Source: TMED69 sp036130055 (GTDB taxonomy: Bacteria; Pseudomonadota; Gammaproteobacteria; Ga0077536). From it: 64,000 bases of DNA. Location of the stretch: NCBI GenBank assembly GCA_036130055.1, contig JAYYOR010000027.1, positions 62,001-126,000 on the forward strand. The letters run 5' to 3'. The notes under the pieces are model-generated. The model did no database searches and was not told the DNA's origin. It was given only the letters and a program-made list of their open reading frames with translations. A program made the translations under genes and the position numbers. Positions 54,638 to 63,321 of the stretch are shown piece by piece. Positions within the stretch are counted from its first letter, which is position 1. Each line of letters opens with the position of its first letter.

Positions 54638-54896
54638 ACTCTCTTCCAATTAACCTATTTTCAGGCTTCACCATATCAAGCTCCTGCGTCGCTATAATAT
54701 CTATTCGATATGGGCCACTCAAATGGGCTTTTTCTAACGAGAGAGCATCATTTAATTGTGTTAGTTTCTCAATCTTATTTGTTAAATATGCTATATTAGT
54801 GGTCGTTACCCTAATGGTGTGTCTAGTCAGTATCAACTCAATAACCAAATAAGCGTTCAGCCCCAATAAAATTAAAATTAGAAGAATTTTTTTCAT
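54615..54896 (-). CDS. ftsL: cell division protein FtsL
   Basis: FtsL is a small bitopic divisome protein that forms a complex with FtsQ and FtsB. The 93-residue protein has a membrane segment at residues 4-20 followed by a periplasmic coiled coil (TNIAYLTNKIEKLTQLNDAL) and ends with DMVKPENRLI, typical of the family. The position between rsmH and ftsI confirms it. Its ATG overlaps the rsmH stop by four bases. Confidence 0.93.
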   Translation of the reverse strand: MKKILLILILLGLNAYLVIELILTRHTIRVTTTNIAYLTNKIEKLTQLNDALSLEKAHLSGPYRIDIIATQELDMVKPENRLIGREYAKKSSN

Positions 54897-55804
54897 TGTA
54901 TTCTCTTTATCACTCTCAGCTTTGCGCTTCTAGATCTCACATTTTCAAATTTCTCTGCCTCTGATGGTCTTATTGGTTTCTTCGTAACTATTTGATAAGA
55001 GTAATTAGATCCATCAAACGATAAACCGTTCCTCGAAAAATAACGAAATCTGTGTTTTACGATCCTATCTTCAAGCGAGTGAAATGAAATAACCAAAAGC
55101 TTTCCACCTATGGTTAGAAGCTCCGCCGCAAAATCTAGAGCTTCTCTCAATTCATTAAGCTCATCATTAATAAAAATTCTGACGGCCTGGAATGTTAGGG
55201 TCGCAGGATCATTTTTTTTACGGTATCTAGAACAAGATCTTATTATTTGTGCCAATTCATGGGTAGTCTCGATCATTTTAACTTTTCGGAAATCCATGAT
55301 CTTTTTTGCAATTAATTTAGCATTTCTTTCCTCACCAAAATTAATCAATACCTCTCTGATTTCGTCCTCTTCTGCTCCATTCAACCAATCAGAAGCGGAT
55401 AGCTCATCTGAGGATTGATCCATTCGCATATCAAGAATACCTGAATTACGAAAACTAAAACCCCTCGCAGCATTATCAAGTTGTGGCGTCGACAGACCAA
55501 GGTCAAAATAAATTCCATTTATTTTGCTTCGATATTCTGGTAGAAGATTTGACAAGGAAGAGAATTTGGCATGATTAATTGTAAATCTGTTATCATGACC
55601 AAATTCAGAAATGGCATGTGCAACCGCCTCGACGTCTCGATCAAAAGCGATCACTTTTCCAAACTCTGAAATTTTTTCTAATACAATACCGCAATGTCCA
55701 CCTCGTCCGTAAGTGGCATCGACGTAAATTCCATCTTCCCTCACATCCAGAAGATCCAAGAGTTCTTTTTTTAAAACTGAATTATGTTGCATGACTTCAA
55801 TCAT
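54893..55804 (-). CDS. rsmH: 16S rRNA (cytosine-1402-N4)-methyltransferase
   Basis: RsmH (MraW) methylates N4 of C1402 in 16S rRNA; RsmI, encoded at 57 kb, methylates the ribose of the same base. The 303-residue protein has HNSVLKKELLDLL, the SAM loop DATYGRGGH, IYFDLGLSTPQLDNAARGFSF-type segments, and LLVISFHSLEDRIVK. The ATG overlaps the mraZ stop by four bases. An ATG four codons later, MQHNSVL, is possible. Confidence 0.96.
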   Translation of the reverse strand: MIEVMQHNSVLKKELLDLLDVREDGIYVDATYGRGGHCGIVLEKISEFGKVIAFDRDVEAVAHAISEFGHDNRFTINHAKFSSLSNLLPEYRSKINGIYFDLGLSTPQLDNAARGFSFRNSGILDMRMDQSSDELSASDWLNGAEEDEIREVLINFGEERNAKLIAKKIMDFRKVKMIETTHELAQIIRSCSRYRKKNDPATLTFQAVRIFINDELNELREALDFAAELLTIGGKLLVISFHSLEDRIVKHRFRYFSRNGLSFDGSNYSYQIVTKKPIRPSEAEKFENVRSRSAKLRVIKRIQ

Positions 55805-56259
55805 AACGACAGATCAGAAAGGGAAGAGTTGCCTGTCCTGTTTGACCCAGCTACATTGTCAAGCCATTTGTCCCTCTCCCTATACCAGGTTTCAGAATCC
55901 CAGACTTCAATTTTATTGCCTTGTCCCAAAATTATGGCATCTTTCTGGATATTAGAGAGTTTTATCATTTCACTTGATATAACAAATCTACCATTCCCAT
56001 CTAGAGAGACATCAGAAGCATAACCCCTCATTATTTGCTTGGTGCGTCTCGTTTCTGTATCAAGATCACTTAAAGATGATAGCTTGTCTTCTATCCTTAC
56101 CCACTCATGAAGGGGATAAATCCAGACACTCCTATCCCAAGGATTCAAAGTCAGGACAAGTTCGACTATTTGATTATCCCGTAATACATCTCTTATTTTA
56201 GAGGGCAAGGCTATTCTATTTTTAGCATCAACGCTTACCGTATTAATTCCTCTAAACAT
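55801..56259 (-). CDS. mraZ: transcriptional regulator MraZ
   Basis: MraZ is a DNA-binding repressor of the division and wall cluster. The 152-residue protein has two AbrB-like units, each with the signature: DAKNRIALPSKIRDVL near residue 11 and DGNGRFVISSEMI near 88. It is the first gene of the cluster. Three GTGG repeats with a ten-base period lie about 35 bases upstream of its ATG and are the expected target, so it probably controls its own operon. Confidence 0.96.
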   Translation of the reverse strand: MFRGINTVSVDAKNRIALPSKIRDVLRDNQIVELVLTLNPWDRSVWIYPLHEWVRIEDKLSSLSDLDTETRRTKQIMRGYASDVSLDGNGRFVISSEMIKLSNIQKDAIILGQGNKIEVWDSETWYRERDKWLDNVAGSNRTGNSSLSDLSL

Positions 56260-56290
56260 TACTTATACCTTCAAAGTCTCTAAAAAGTAT

Positions 56291-56314
56291 CCACTTTTCA
56301 CCACTTTTACCCAC
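56291..56314 (-). promoter_or_regulatory. three MraZ-binding-type repeats upstream of mraZ
   Basis: On minus the sequence holds GTGGG, GTGGT and GTGGA, each separated by five bases (TAAAA, GAAAA). The repeat period is ten bases. This matches the direct-repeat operator described for MraZ in E. coli (TGGGN repeats with five-base spacers). The repeats lie just downstream of the -10 box of the mraZ promoter. Confidence 0.75.
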
Positions 56315-56322
56315 CATCGGCT

Positions 56323-56352
56323 ACTATACGTATCTATTCTGAAAACTGTCAA
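56323..56352 (-). promoter_or_regulatory. sigma-70 promoter of the mraZ / dcw cluster
   Basis: On minus, a perfect TTGACA (-35, 56347-56352) is followed after 18 bases by TATAGT (-10, 56323-56328). This is the best consensus promoter I saw in the window. It drives mraZ and probably much of the 17-gene cluster. Confidence 0.75.
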
Positions 56353-56573
56353 GGCAAAAAACGTATATTTTTCAGAAAGTTGTCCTTCTTTCTAAAAAAA
56401 ATGAAAGTATGCAAAATTCATAAAAAAAAACGAACTTTCTTTTATCCTAAAAAAATTCATTTAAATCAGAGTTATAACGTCTTAACTTAAAAAAAAAATT
56501 ATATTCTTGTATGATCGACAAAAAAATTGAAACAGTTAGACAAAAACTTAATTTTTTTAATGTTTTTGGAAAG
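56353..56573. other. AT-rich spacer between rnpB and the mraZ promoter
   Basis: These 221 bases are very AT-rich with several A and T runs. They contain no reading frame with coding character and no strong hairpin. I see nothing else in it. Confidence 0.6.
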
Positions 56574-56932
56574 AGTGAGTTGGCCTGTAAGCCGGGTTCT
56601 GTAAATCCAAAAAAGATTAGCGATCATTCATCTGCGACGCATGTCACCATACGACTGTAGCGACTTACCCGAGAACTCGTGCGAGCAGCACATAGGCAAA
56701 TTAATTTTGCGCGCTCTCCTATTTAGTCTTGCTCCGAATGGGGTTTACCCTGCCATTACTTTGTAATGCGGTGCGCTCTTACCGCACCTTTTCACCCTTA
56801 CCGTTTTGCGGCGGTATATTTTCTGTGGCACTTTCCGTAGACTCACGTCTCCTAGGAGTTACCTAGCATTCTGCTCTGCGGAGCCCGGACTTTCCTCTGT
56901 CTTTAAGACAGCGACCGCTCGGCCAACTCGAT
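56574..56932 (-). ncRNA. rnpB: RNase P RNA, type A
   Basis: The catalytic RNA of RNase P, which matures tRNA 5' ends. On minus the 5' part holds GAGGAAAGTCCGGGCTCC and the 3' part ACAGAACCCGGCTTAC, the two strands of the universal P4 region. The P1 helix pairs GAGTTGGCC (56921-56929) with GGCCAACTC (56577-56585), which fixes the ends to within a few bases. The tRNA CCA-binding loop region GGTAAACCCCATTCGGAGCAA is also present. It lies between rsmI and mraZ, as in Pseudomonas. I see no obvious terminator after it. Confidence 0.95.
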
Positions 56933-56959
56933 TCATTATTTTAGTTTTTTTTAAATAGA

Positions 56960-57811
56960 TCAACTTTTTTTCTTTGTATTCTCGTAAATCATATTACGTT
57001 TAAATAAACCAAATTCTCTTAGCACATATCTTGCATCTTTCATGTCCATATATTTTAGTAATATATTCAACCATCGTATAAGTTCTTCAGAATCATTTTG
57101 AGGGGCCTCTTCTCCCGAAAGAATAACAGTAAATTCCCCTTTGCATTCGCTTGAACTTTTACTTAATTTAGAATAAATTTCGACAATACTTCCTCTATAG
57201 CATGCTTCAAATGTCTTTGTCAGTTCCCTAGCTACTATTATTAGTCTATCCTGTCCAAACACTTCTTCTACCGATTTTAAAAAACCTAAAATTCTGTGTG
57301 GCGCTTCAAAAAAAATCATACCGCGCGTCTCTCTTTTCAATCGTAATAATTCTTTATATCTTTTTCCTTTTTGCCTCGAGAGAAACCCTTCGAATACAAA
57401 TTTATTAAGAGGCAAATTACTCAAGGAAACTGCAGCAGTCAAAGCTGATGGGCCAGGAATCGTCGTTACATCAACGCCCATATCAATACAACTTTTGACA
57501 AGCATAAAACCGGGGTCTGAGATTTGCGGCATGCCAGCGTCGCTTATTAGAGCATAGGCTAAATCATGTTTTTTCAGTTCTATAGCAGTACGCTTGGCAT
57601 CTCTATTTTCATTCCAATTATGAAAAGATCGCATTTTGGTTTTTATTTTATAAAAATCTAAAAGGGTGCGGCTTTTTCTGGTATCCTCTGCGAGAATACA
57701 ATCAACATGACTTAAGGTAAGTTTAGCGCGCATGGTAAAATCAAGTAAGTTCCCAATAGGGGTCCCAACTAAATATAAACAAGGTCTTCTAATTTGATAA
57801 GTATCTTGCAT
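56960..57811 (-). CDS. rsmI: 16S rRNA (cytidine-1402-2'-O)-methyltransferase
   Basis: RsmI methylates the ribose of C1402 in 16S rRNA. The 283-residue tetrapyrrole-methylase-fold protein has LYLVGTPIGNLLDFTMRA, AEDTRKSRTLLDFY, SDAGMPQISDPG and FFEAPHRI, all family signatures. It diverges from the lppC-like gene with 23 bases between starts. rnpB follows downstream. Confidence 0.96.
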   Translation of the reverse strand: MQDTYQIRRPCLYLVGTPIGNLLDFTMRAKLTLSHVDCILAEDTRKSRTLLDFYKIKTKMRSFHNWNENRDAKRTAIELKKHDLAYALISDAGMPQISDPGFMLVKSCIDMGVDVTTIPGPSALTAAVSLSNLPLNKFVFEGFLSRQKGKRYKELLRLKRETRGMIFFEAPHRILGFLKSVEEVFGQDRLIIVARELTKTFEACYRGSIVEIYSKLSKSSSECKGEFTVILSGEEAPQNDSEELIRWLNILLKYMDMKDARYVLREFGLFKRNMIYENTKKKS

Positions 57812-57834
57812 TTAAACTTTATCTCGGTATACAA

Positions 57835-59079
57835 ATGTTAACACAACGTCTCCAGTATTTTATTTATCTTATCGCTCTGGTAATAATTATAACCGGCTGT
57901 TCAGGAAACAAAGCCCCTCTTATTGAAAGGAACCAGGCCAAAAAAGAACGATTAATGCAAAAATCAGAGCTCAATACTCAACAACCTTATGACGATTCCT
58001 ACAGAGACTTCCTTGTGCCTCCTTACAGAGAAACCTCGTTACCAAGAAACGTCGGAATAATACTACCTTTTGAAAAAGAATATAGCGATATAAGTAAAAG
58101 CATCATAAACGGAATTGTGCAAGCTTATTATTCTTCCTCAAGATTAATGGCGAACACTAAACTTTTTTTTTACTCTTCAAATTCGTCGGATCTAGAACAA
58201 ATTTTACAACAAATAAAGAATGACCAGATAGAATTCCTAATTGGCCCTTTAAGAAAAGACATGTTGTCCGTAATAATAAAGCGAATACCACAACAAGTGA
58301 GCGTAATGGCTTTAAATATCGACAACTCTTTAAAAATAAGACGAAAAGGCTTTTTTCAATTCTCATTAAATCCAGAAGAAGAAGCAAAACAAGTCGCCAA
58401 TTTTGCTAGAAAAATGGGAAAACAAGCGATTGTAATTACCCAAAATACTGATTGGGGTCGTAGAACGTCCAACGCCTATCAAAAAGAATGGATTAATTCT
58501 GGTGGTGAGATATTAGATAATATTGTTTTTGACAAAAACGAAACTAACTTCTCAAAAATTATAACTGAGACATTGCATATTACACAAAGCCACTTTCGAA
58601 AGAATACTCTTGAAAAATTATTGCAGGAAAAAGTAAAATTTGAAGCGAGAAGGCGTCAAGATATTGACGTAATTTTACTGGCAACTGATCATGACGATAC
58701 TAGACAAATCCTTCCCCAATTAAGATTTCACAAAGCTGAAAGACTTCCGATATTTGCTAGCTCGAGGGCATTTACATTTGAAAAAGATATTTCTTTCTAT
58801 AAAGATATGGATGGACTATATTTTGCAGATATGCCTACCTTAGAAAGTGAAAATTATGTCAATAAAACTACTAAAGACAATCGGTATCCAAGACTTTTTG
58901 CTTTCGGATTTGATGCTCTAAATCTTATGCCGTATCTTCATCAAATGAAACGTAATGAATTTCTTATCTTTCCTGGAAGAACCGGATATTTAAAAATTAA
59001 CCGCAATGGAATTGTCGTGAGAAACCTTAATAAATACCGTATTAAAAATGGGAAAGTTAGACTGGCGAAAACAGAATAA
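57835..59079 (+). CDS. LppC/LpoA-like lipoprotein, short form
   Basis: This 414-residue precursor has a lipobox ITGC with Cys22 lipidated. The mature part resembles the C-terminal substrate-binding-protein-like half of LpoA (GIILPFEKEYSDISKSIINGI, FEFLIGPL-type segment, VITQNTDWGRRTSNAYQKEW, FAFGFDALNLMPYL). LpoA activates PBP1A from the outer membrane. E. coli LpoA is much longer and has an N-terminal TPR half, which is missing here. The order rsmI, lppC, diaA, BON fits this family. Whether it activates a PBP is not shown by sequence. Confidence 0.85.
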   Translation: MLTQRLQYFIYLIALVIIITGCSGNKAPLIERNQAKKERLMQKSELNTQQPYDDSYRDFLVPPYRETSLPRNVGIILPFEKEYSDISKSIINGIVQAYYSSSRLMANTKLFFYSSNSSDLEQILQQIKNDQIEFLIGPLRKDMLSVIIKRIPQQVSVMALNIDNSLKIRRKGFFQFSLNPEEEAKQVANFARKMGKQAIVITQNTDWGRRTSNAYQKEWINSGGEILDNIVFDKNETNFSKIITETLHITQSHFRKNTLEKLLQEKVKFEARRRQDIDVILLATDHDDTRQILPQLRFHKAERLPIFASSRAFTFEKDISFYKDMDGLYFADMPTLESENYVNKTTKDNRYPRLFAFGFDALNLMPYLHQMKRNEFLIFPGRTGYLKINRNGIVVRNLNKYRIKNGKVRLAKTE

Positions 59080-59114
59080 ACTTTTTCACAACTTTATAAT
59101 AATAGGAAATAAAA

Positions 59115-59705
59115 TTGAAAAGTAGCTATCTTCTGAAAAATATATTTACTGATAATGTTTCGGTCACTAAAAATGTAGAAAAGACACTTTTTGATGCTAT
59201 ATTAGATACAGCTGAACTAATATACAAAAGACTTTTGGCAGGAAACAAAATTATGACCTGTGGCAATGGAGGTTCAGCTGCCGATTCTCAACATTTCGCT
59301 TCTGAGTTAATAAATCGCTTTGAAAGGGATCGAGAAGAACTAGCTGCCCTAGCACTGACCACAGATTCATCAACATTAACCTCAATAGCCAATGATTATG
59401 GTTACGATAAAATCTTTTCAAAACAAATAGCAGCGCTTGGAAAAAAAAATGATATTCTATTAGCGTTTACAACAAGCGGTAATTCAGAAAATATTTGCCG
59501 CGCAATTGAAAAAGCCCAAATAATTGGCGCAACTGTAATTCTTCTATCTGGAAAAAATGGTGGAAATGCTGCGTTAATGCTAAAAAAAGAGGATAGAGAA
59601 CTGAGGATACCTAGCTCTAGCACCGCTAGAATCCAAGAAAGTCACCTAGTCGTGATTCATTGTATATGCGGACTAATAGAAAACAAATTAAGGGAAGAGC
59701 AATGA
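59115..59705 (+). CDS. diaA: DiaA-like SIS-domain protein (DnaA initiator-associating)
   Basis: This 196-residue phosphosugar-isomerase (SIS) protein resembles DiaA, which binds DnaA and promotes timely initiation, and the related heptose isomerase GmhA. The loop TCGNGGSAADSQHFASELINRF and LAFTTSGNSENI are clear. Context between lppC and a BON lipoprotein favours DiaA. The start is TTG, with AGGA eight bases upstream. Its stop overlaps the next ATG by four bases. The yraN gene usually found before it is absent. Confidence 0.88.
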   Translation: MKSSYLLKNIFTDNVSVTKNVEKTLFDAILDTAELIYKRLLAGNKIMTCGNGGSAADSQHFASELINRFERDREELAALALTTDSSTLTSIANDYGYDKIFSKQIAALGKKNDILLAFTTSGNSENICRAIEKAQIIGATVILLSGKNGGNAALMLKKEDRELRIPSSSTARIQESHLVVIHCICGLIENKLREEQ

Positions 59706-60247
59706 TAAAAACCTCAACTATATTTTTTTTAATAGTTTTTCTCGTTTCGTGTTCAGGAATAAATGAGGAGAGAACAACTGGAACATTTATCGAAGACTTT
59801 TCAATTGAACGAAAAATTAATAAGTTTATTAATAAAGATTACGAACTTGATGCGCTTACGAACGTGAAAGCAACATCCTACAACGAAGTTCTTTTATTAA
59901 CCGGTCAGATCCCAAATGAGAGATTGAGAAAAGAAATTATAGATGGTGCAAAAAAAATCAAGAAAATAAAGAAAATCCACGATTTCACGATAATGGCGGC
60001 CCCCAGCTCAATGATATCGAGGTCTAACGATAGGTATCTAACAACAAAAGTGAAGACAAGAATCCTGGCCACAGCTATTTTCAAAAAAGAGAAAAATATA
60101 AAGGCAACTAGAATTAAAGTGGTGACAGATAATAGCATAGTGTTTCTGTTAGGAATCGTGACTAATGAACAAGCGCAGGTTGCTACAAAAATCGCACGAG
60201 AAACCAACGGAGTTCAAAAAGTTGTTACTCTATGGGAGCTCCAGTAG
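59702..60247 (+). CDS. dolP: BON-domain outer-membrane lipoprotein (DolP/YraP-like)
   Basis: This 181-residue precursor has a lipobox LVSC with Cys17, followed by two BON domains (about residues 35-100 and 105-178; the second has TRIKVVTDNSIVFLLGIVTNEQA). DolP supports outer-membrane integrity and BAM function. The start at 59702 is ATGA-coupled to diaA; an upstream in-frame ATG lies inside diaA and is not likely. It converges on sspB with 12 bases between stops. Confidence 0.9.
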   Translation: MIKTSTIFFLIVFLVSCSGINEERTTGTFIEDFSIERKINKFINKDYELDALTNVKATSYNEVLLLTGQIPNERLRKEIIDGAKKIKKIKKIHDFTIMAAPSSMISRSNDRYLTTKVKTRILATAIFKKEKNIKATRIKVVTDNSIVFLLGIVTNEQAQVATKIARETNGVQKVVTLWELQ

Positions 60248-60259
60248 AAATTGTACAAC

Positions 60260-60679
60260 TTACTTAATAATCTTAAGATTCGGTTTGCGCTTAAATTTAT
60301 GCTTGAGTTGTTCTGTTGGGATAGTATTCACACCCTTTATTTCAGAATCATCAAAATAAAATTTAATGCTATCTGGCCAAAGAATGTAAGCCCCCGCAGA
60401 TTGCTCTTTGGCATATATTTCTGTTATTTCGGTAATTGGAACTGTAACACTAAATATATTTCCGGAAAATCTTGTATCAAAACCGAGAAAATCATCATCA
60501 ATAACGAAGTTCCTGCACGCCTCTCTACCAATATTTAGAGCAATAACCTCTGATTCTTTTAGATGCTCCGGAATTCTTACCCCAGAATCACATGTCTTGA
60601 ATTTAATGTTAGGGGTCAGACCAACATCCTCCATCCAATTTTTTAAAGCTTTCAGAACATATGATATTGGTACAATCAT
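60260..60679 (-). CDS. sspB: ClpXP adaptor SspB
   Basis: SspB delivers ssrA-tagged proteins to ClpXP. The 139-residue protein has the substrate-binding domain (YVLKALKNWMEDVGLTPNI, VIALNIGREACRNF, FSVTVPITEITEIYAKEQ) and a linker ending in RKPNLKIIK. The last residues match the ClpX-binding tail (E. coli LRVVK). Its ATG shares one base with the sspA stop (TGATG), giving the usual sspA-sspB pair. Confidence 0.94.
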   Translation of the reverse strand: MIVPISYVLKALKNWMEDVGLTPNIKFKTCDSGVRIPEHLKESEVIALNIGREACRNFVIDDDFLGFDTRFSGNIFSVTVPITEITEIYAKEQSAGAYILWPDSIKFYFDDSEIKGVNTIPTEQLKHKFKRKPNLKIIK

Positions 60680-61311
60680 CAGACAGGAGTGGGCATACTT
60701 TTTTCAAAATCTGACAAGCTGGCGACAAATGTTTCTCTCTGAAACATTTTGTCAGCATACTTGTAGATTGCCTTAGCAGAAGACCCTAATTTTATATCCC
60801 AATATTCAAGTCTCCAAAGCAAAGTTGACAGACACATATCTACTAACGAATACTCATCGGACATAAAATATTGATACTGTTCAAATATTGGAGTCAAAGC
60901 TTGGAGGTTATCTTTAATCTGATTCTTTGCTTCGTTTGATGTGTCTAACTCTCCACTTTCTACCTTTAATGACAAAGAAAATAAATCACGTGTGATTCTA
61001 TAACGAAATTGCCGATTAATTGCTCTCGCTACCGGATCAACAGGCATAAGTGGTGGGTGAGGGTAACGCTCATCAAGGTACTCCATCATGATTTGAGCTT
61101 GATATAAAACTAGGTCTCTATCTATTAAAGTCAATACACCACCATAAGGATTCAAGATATCTAAGTCCTCTGGTTTGTCGCTTTCGTCTACGAAAATTAC
61201 ATCGGCGGTAATATCTTTTTCTTTCAGGACTAGTCTCACGCTATGACCATCGAGATCTTTTTCGTCTACATAAAGTGACATCACTGACCTTCTGCTTGGA
61301 ACGGATGCCAT
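60679..61311 (-). CDS. sspA: stringent starvation protein A
   Basis: SspA is a glutathione-transferase-fold protein that binds RNA polymerase and affects stress and virulence genes. The 210-residue protein has the conserved surface motif PHPPLMPVDPVAR with P84-H85-P86 at the same positions as in E. coli. The glutathione site is not conserved (SLYVDEKDLDGHSVRLVL), as expected for SspA. The ATG shares one base with the petC stop (TAATG), linking it to the bc1 operon. Confidence 0.94.
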   Translation of the reverse strand: MASVPSRRSVMSLYVDEKDLDGHSVRLVLKEKDITADVIFVDESDKPEDLDILNPYGGVLTLIDRDLVLYQAQIMMEYLDERYPHPPLMPVDPVARAINRQFRYRITRDLFSLSLKVESGELDTSNEAKNQIKDNLQALTPIFEQYQYFMSDEYSLVDMCLSTLLWRLEYWDIKLGSSAKAIYKYADKMFQRETFVASLSDFEKSMPTPV

Positions 61312-62069
61312 TATTTGATGTCCTCCCAGATTGCCTTTTTATTTAGATAAGCAAATATAAAAAGGACAAAAAGAAAAGCAATAACCCAAAACCCTAATTT
61401 ATATCTTACGAGACGGGCAGGCTCTCCGACATAAACAAGGAAAGATACAATGTCCCGTGTGAATTCTCGATATTCTGACTCCGTCATCTTACCTGAAACA
61501 ACCGTCGTAAGATAGGGGGGTTCCGATGACCCTTCATTTTGTTTGGCAGATTGAGTAGTTTTTCCATCTTCCTGCAGAATTAATTTCTTGTAACCTTGAA
61601 GCTCCCAGAGAACGTGAGGCATAGAAGTTTGGGAAAAGTATAAATTATTTACTCCAGTCGGCCGTCCGGGTTCAGTATAAAAGCCATTAAGAAAAGAGTA
61701 TAACCAGTCTTCACCTCTAACCCGCGCTATAACCGACAAATCTGGTGGTTTAACTCCGAACCAACTTTTTGCATCTTCTGATTTCATAGCTACTTGTACA
61801 GTATTTCCTATCTTATCGCCGACATGCATGAAATTGGTTTTAACCAAAGATTCTTCAAGTTCTAAGTCCTCTGCTATTCGGTTGTATCGCATATACTGCA
61901 GAGAATGGCATCCAGAGCAGTAGTTAAAAAAGGCTGTAGCCCCTCGCTGCAACGAGGTCGTTTTGCTTATGTCCACATTGGCGTCAAGTAAAGGATACTT
62001 GCTACCTGAGGCCGCAAAGCAAGACGCGCTAAAAACGGTTGCAATTAAAATTGAGCGTTTAATGACCAT
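61311..62069 (-). CDS. petC: cytochrome c1 subunit of the bc1 complex
   Basis: Cytochrome c1 passes electrons from the Rieske protein to soluble cytochrome c. The 252-residue precursor has a signal peptide (about residues 1-19), the haem site CSGCH at 51-55, and a C-terminal anchor (FWVIAFLFVLFIFAYL). Segments TGVNNLYFSQTSMPHVLWEL hold the likely axial Met. It is not fused to cytochrome b. Its start overlaps the petB end by 11 bases. Confidence 0.96.
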   Translation of the reverse strand: MVIKRSILIATVFSASCFAASGSKYPLLDANVDISKTTSLQRGATAFFNYCSGCHSLQYMRYNRIAEDLELEESLVKTNFMHVGDKIGNTVQVAMKSEDAKSWFGVKPPDLSVIARVRGEDWLYSFLNGFYTEPGRPTGVNNLYFSQTSMPHVLWELQGYKKLILQEDGKTTQSAKQNEGSSEPPYLTTVVSGKMTESEYREFTRDIVSFLVYVGEPARLVRYKLGFWVIAFLFVLFIFAYLNKKAIWEDIK

Positions 62070-63321
62070 TTGTTGTAACTCTTTCTGGAACTTTTTTTGT
62101 TTTGTCGAATGTCGTATAAATCGGCATTAACAAAAAGAACAGAAAATAAATTACTGTGAATATCTGGGCAACAACTGTCCTGGCTGGAGTTGGCGGGAGT
62201 GCTCCTAAATACCCTAGAATCAAAAACGATATCACAAATATTCCTAAGGCCGTTCTTGAGATCCAACCCTTGTACCTCATCGATCTCACAGGACTTCTAT
62301 CTAACCACGGTAGAAGAAAGAAAATCATCACCGCGAAACCCATAAATATTACTCCCCACAGTTTTGCAGGTACCCAAAAAAAGTTAATAGTATTGGCACG
62401 TAAGATTGAATAGAAAGGAGTAAAATACCAAACCGGAGCTATGTGCTCTGGCGTTTGCATTGGATTGGCCGGGATAAAGTTATTATGTTCAAGAAAATAA
62501 CCTCCCATTTCAGGCGCAAAAAATATCACAGCTGAAAATATCATTAAGAAGACAACAATCCCCACAAAATCTTTACTTGTGTAATAAGGATGAAAAGGGA
62601 TTCCGTCAATGGGTTTCCCGCTAGTATCTTTATGATTTTTGATTTCAACTCCATCTGGATTATTGGATCCTACTTCGTGCAAAGCGAGAATATGGAGTAA
62701 TACTAAACCCGCTATTGCAAATGGTAAAGCGATGACATGAAGAGAGAAGAACCTATTTAGAGTTGCATCTGAAACAACGTAATCGCCCATGATGAGCGTT
62801 TGGAGGCTTTCGCCTACGAGTGGGATAGCCCCAAAAAGCGATATAATAACCTGAGCACCCCAATATGACATTTGCCCCCACGGAAGAATATAACCAAAAA
62901 AAGCCTCAGCCATAAGTGTTAGGTACAGGAACATTCCTAGAATCCAGATCAGCTCTCTCGGCTTTTTGTATGAACCGTACAAAAGGGCTCTGAACATGTG
63001 TAAATAAATTACTATAAAGAAAAACGAAGCCCCAGTTGAATGCATGTAACGAATCAGCCATCCCCAGTCAACATCTCTCATAATGTATTCAACCGATGAA
63101 AAAGCCTCAATGGCTGAGGGCTTGTAATTCATAGTAAGCCAGATTCCGGTCAAAATCTGGTTTACAAACATTACCATTGAGAAGACACCAAAGTAGTACC
63201 AAATGTTAAAATTCTTTGGAGCATAGTATTGAGCTAAATGTTCGTTCCATATGCTCATCAAAGGAAATCTTTCGTCTATCCATCCTACTAAATTTTTAGC
63301 ATTTTTTGCGATCGTGTTCAT
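62059..63321 (-). CDS. petB: cytochrome b subunit of the bc1 complex
   Basis: Cytochrome b holds the quinol oxidation and reduction sites. The 420-residue protein has eight membrane helices and the four haem histidines His94, His108, His195 and His210. The quinol-site motif near residue 296 reads PVWY, where mitochondria and many bacteria have PEWY. GYILPWGQMSYWGAQVI is conserved. Its ATG overlaps the petA stop by four bases, giving the order petA-petB-petC. Confidence 0.97.
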   Translation of the reverse strand: MNTIAKNAKNLVGWIDERFPLMSIWNEHLAQYYAPKNFNIWYYFGVFSMVMFVNQILTGIWLTMNYKPSAIEAFSSVEYIMRDVDWGWLIRYMHSTGASFFFIVIYLHMFRALLYGSYKKPRELIWILGMFLYLTLMAEAFFGYILPWGQMSYWGAQVIISLFGAIPLVGESLQTLIMGDYVVSDATLNRFFSLHVIALPFAIAGLVLLHILALHEVGSNNPDGVEIKNHKDTSGKPIDGIPFHPYYTSKDFVGIVVFLMIFSAVIFFAPEMGGYFLEHNNFIPANPMQTPEHIAPVWYFTPFYSILRANTINFFWVPAKLWGVIFMGFAVMIFFLLPWLDRSPVRSMRYKGWISRTALGIFVISFLILGYLGALPPTPARTVVAQIFTVIYFLFFLLMPIYTTFDKTKKVPERVTTNGH

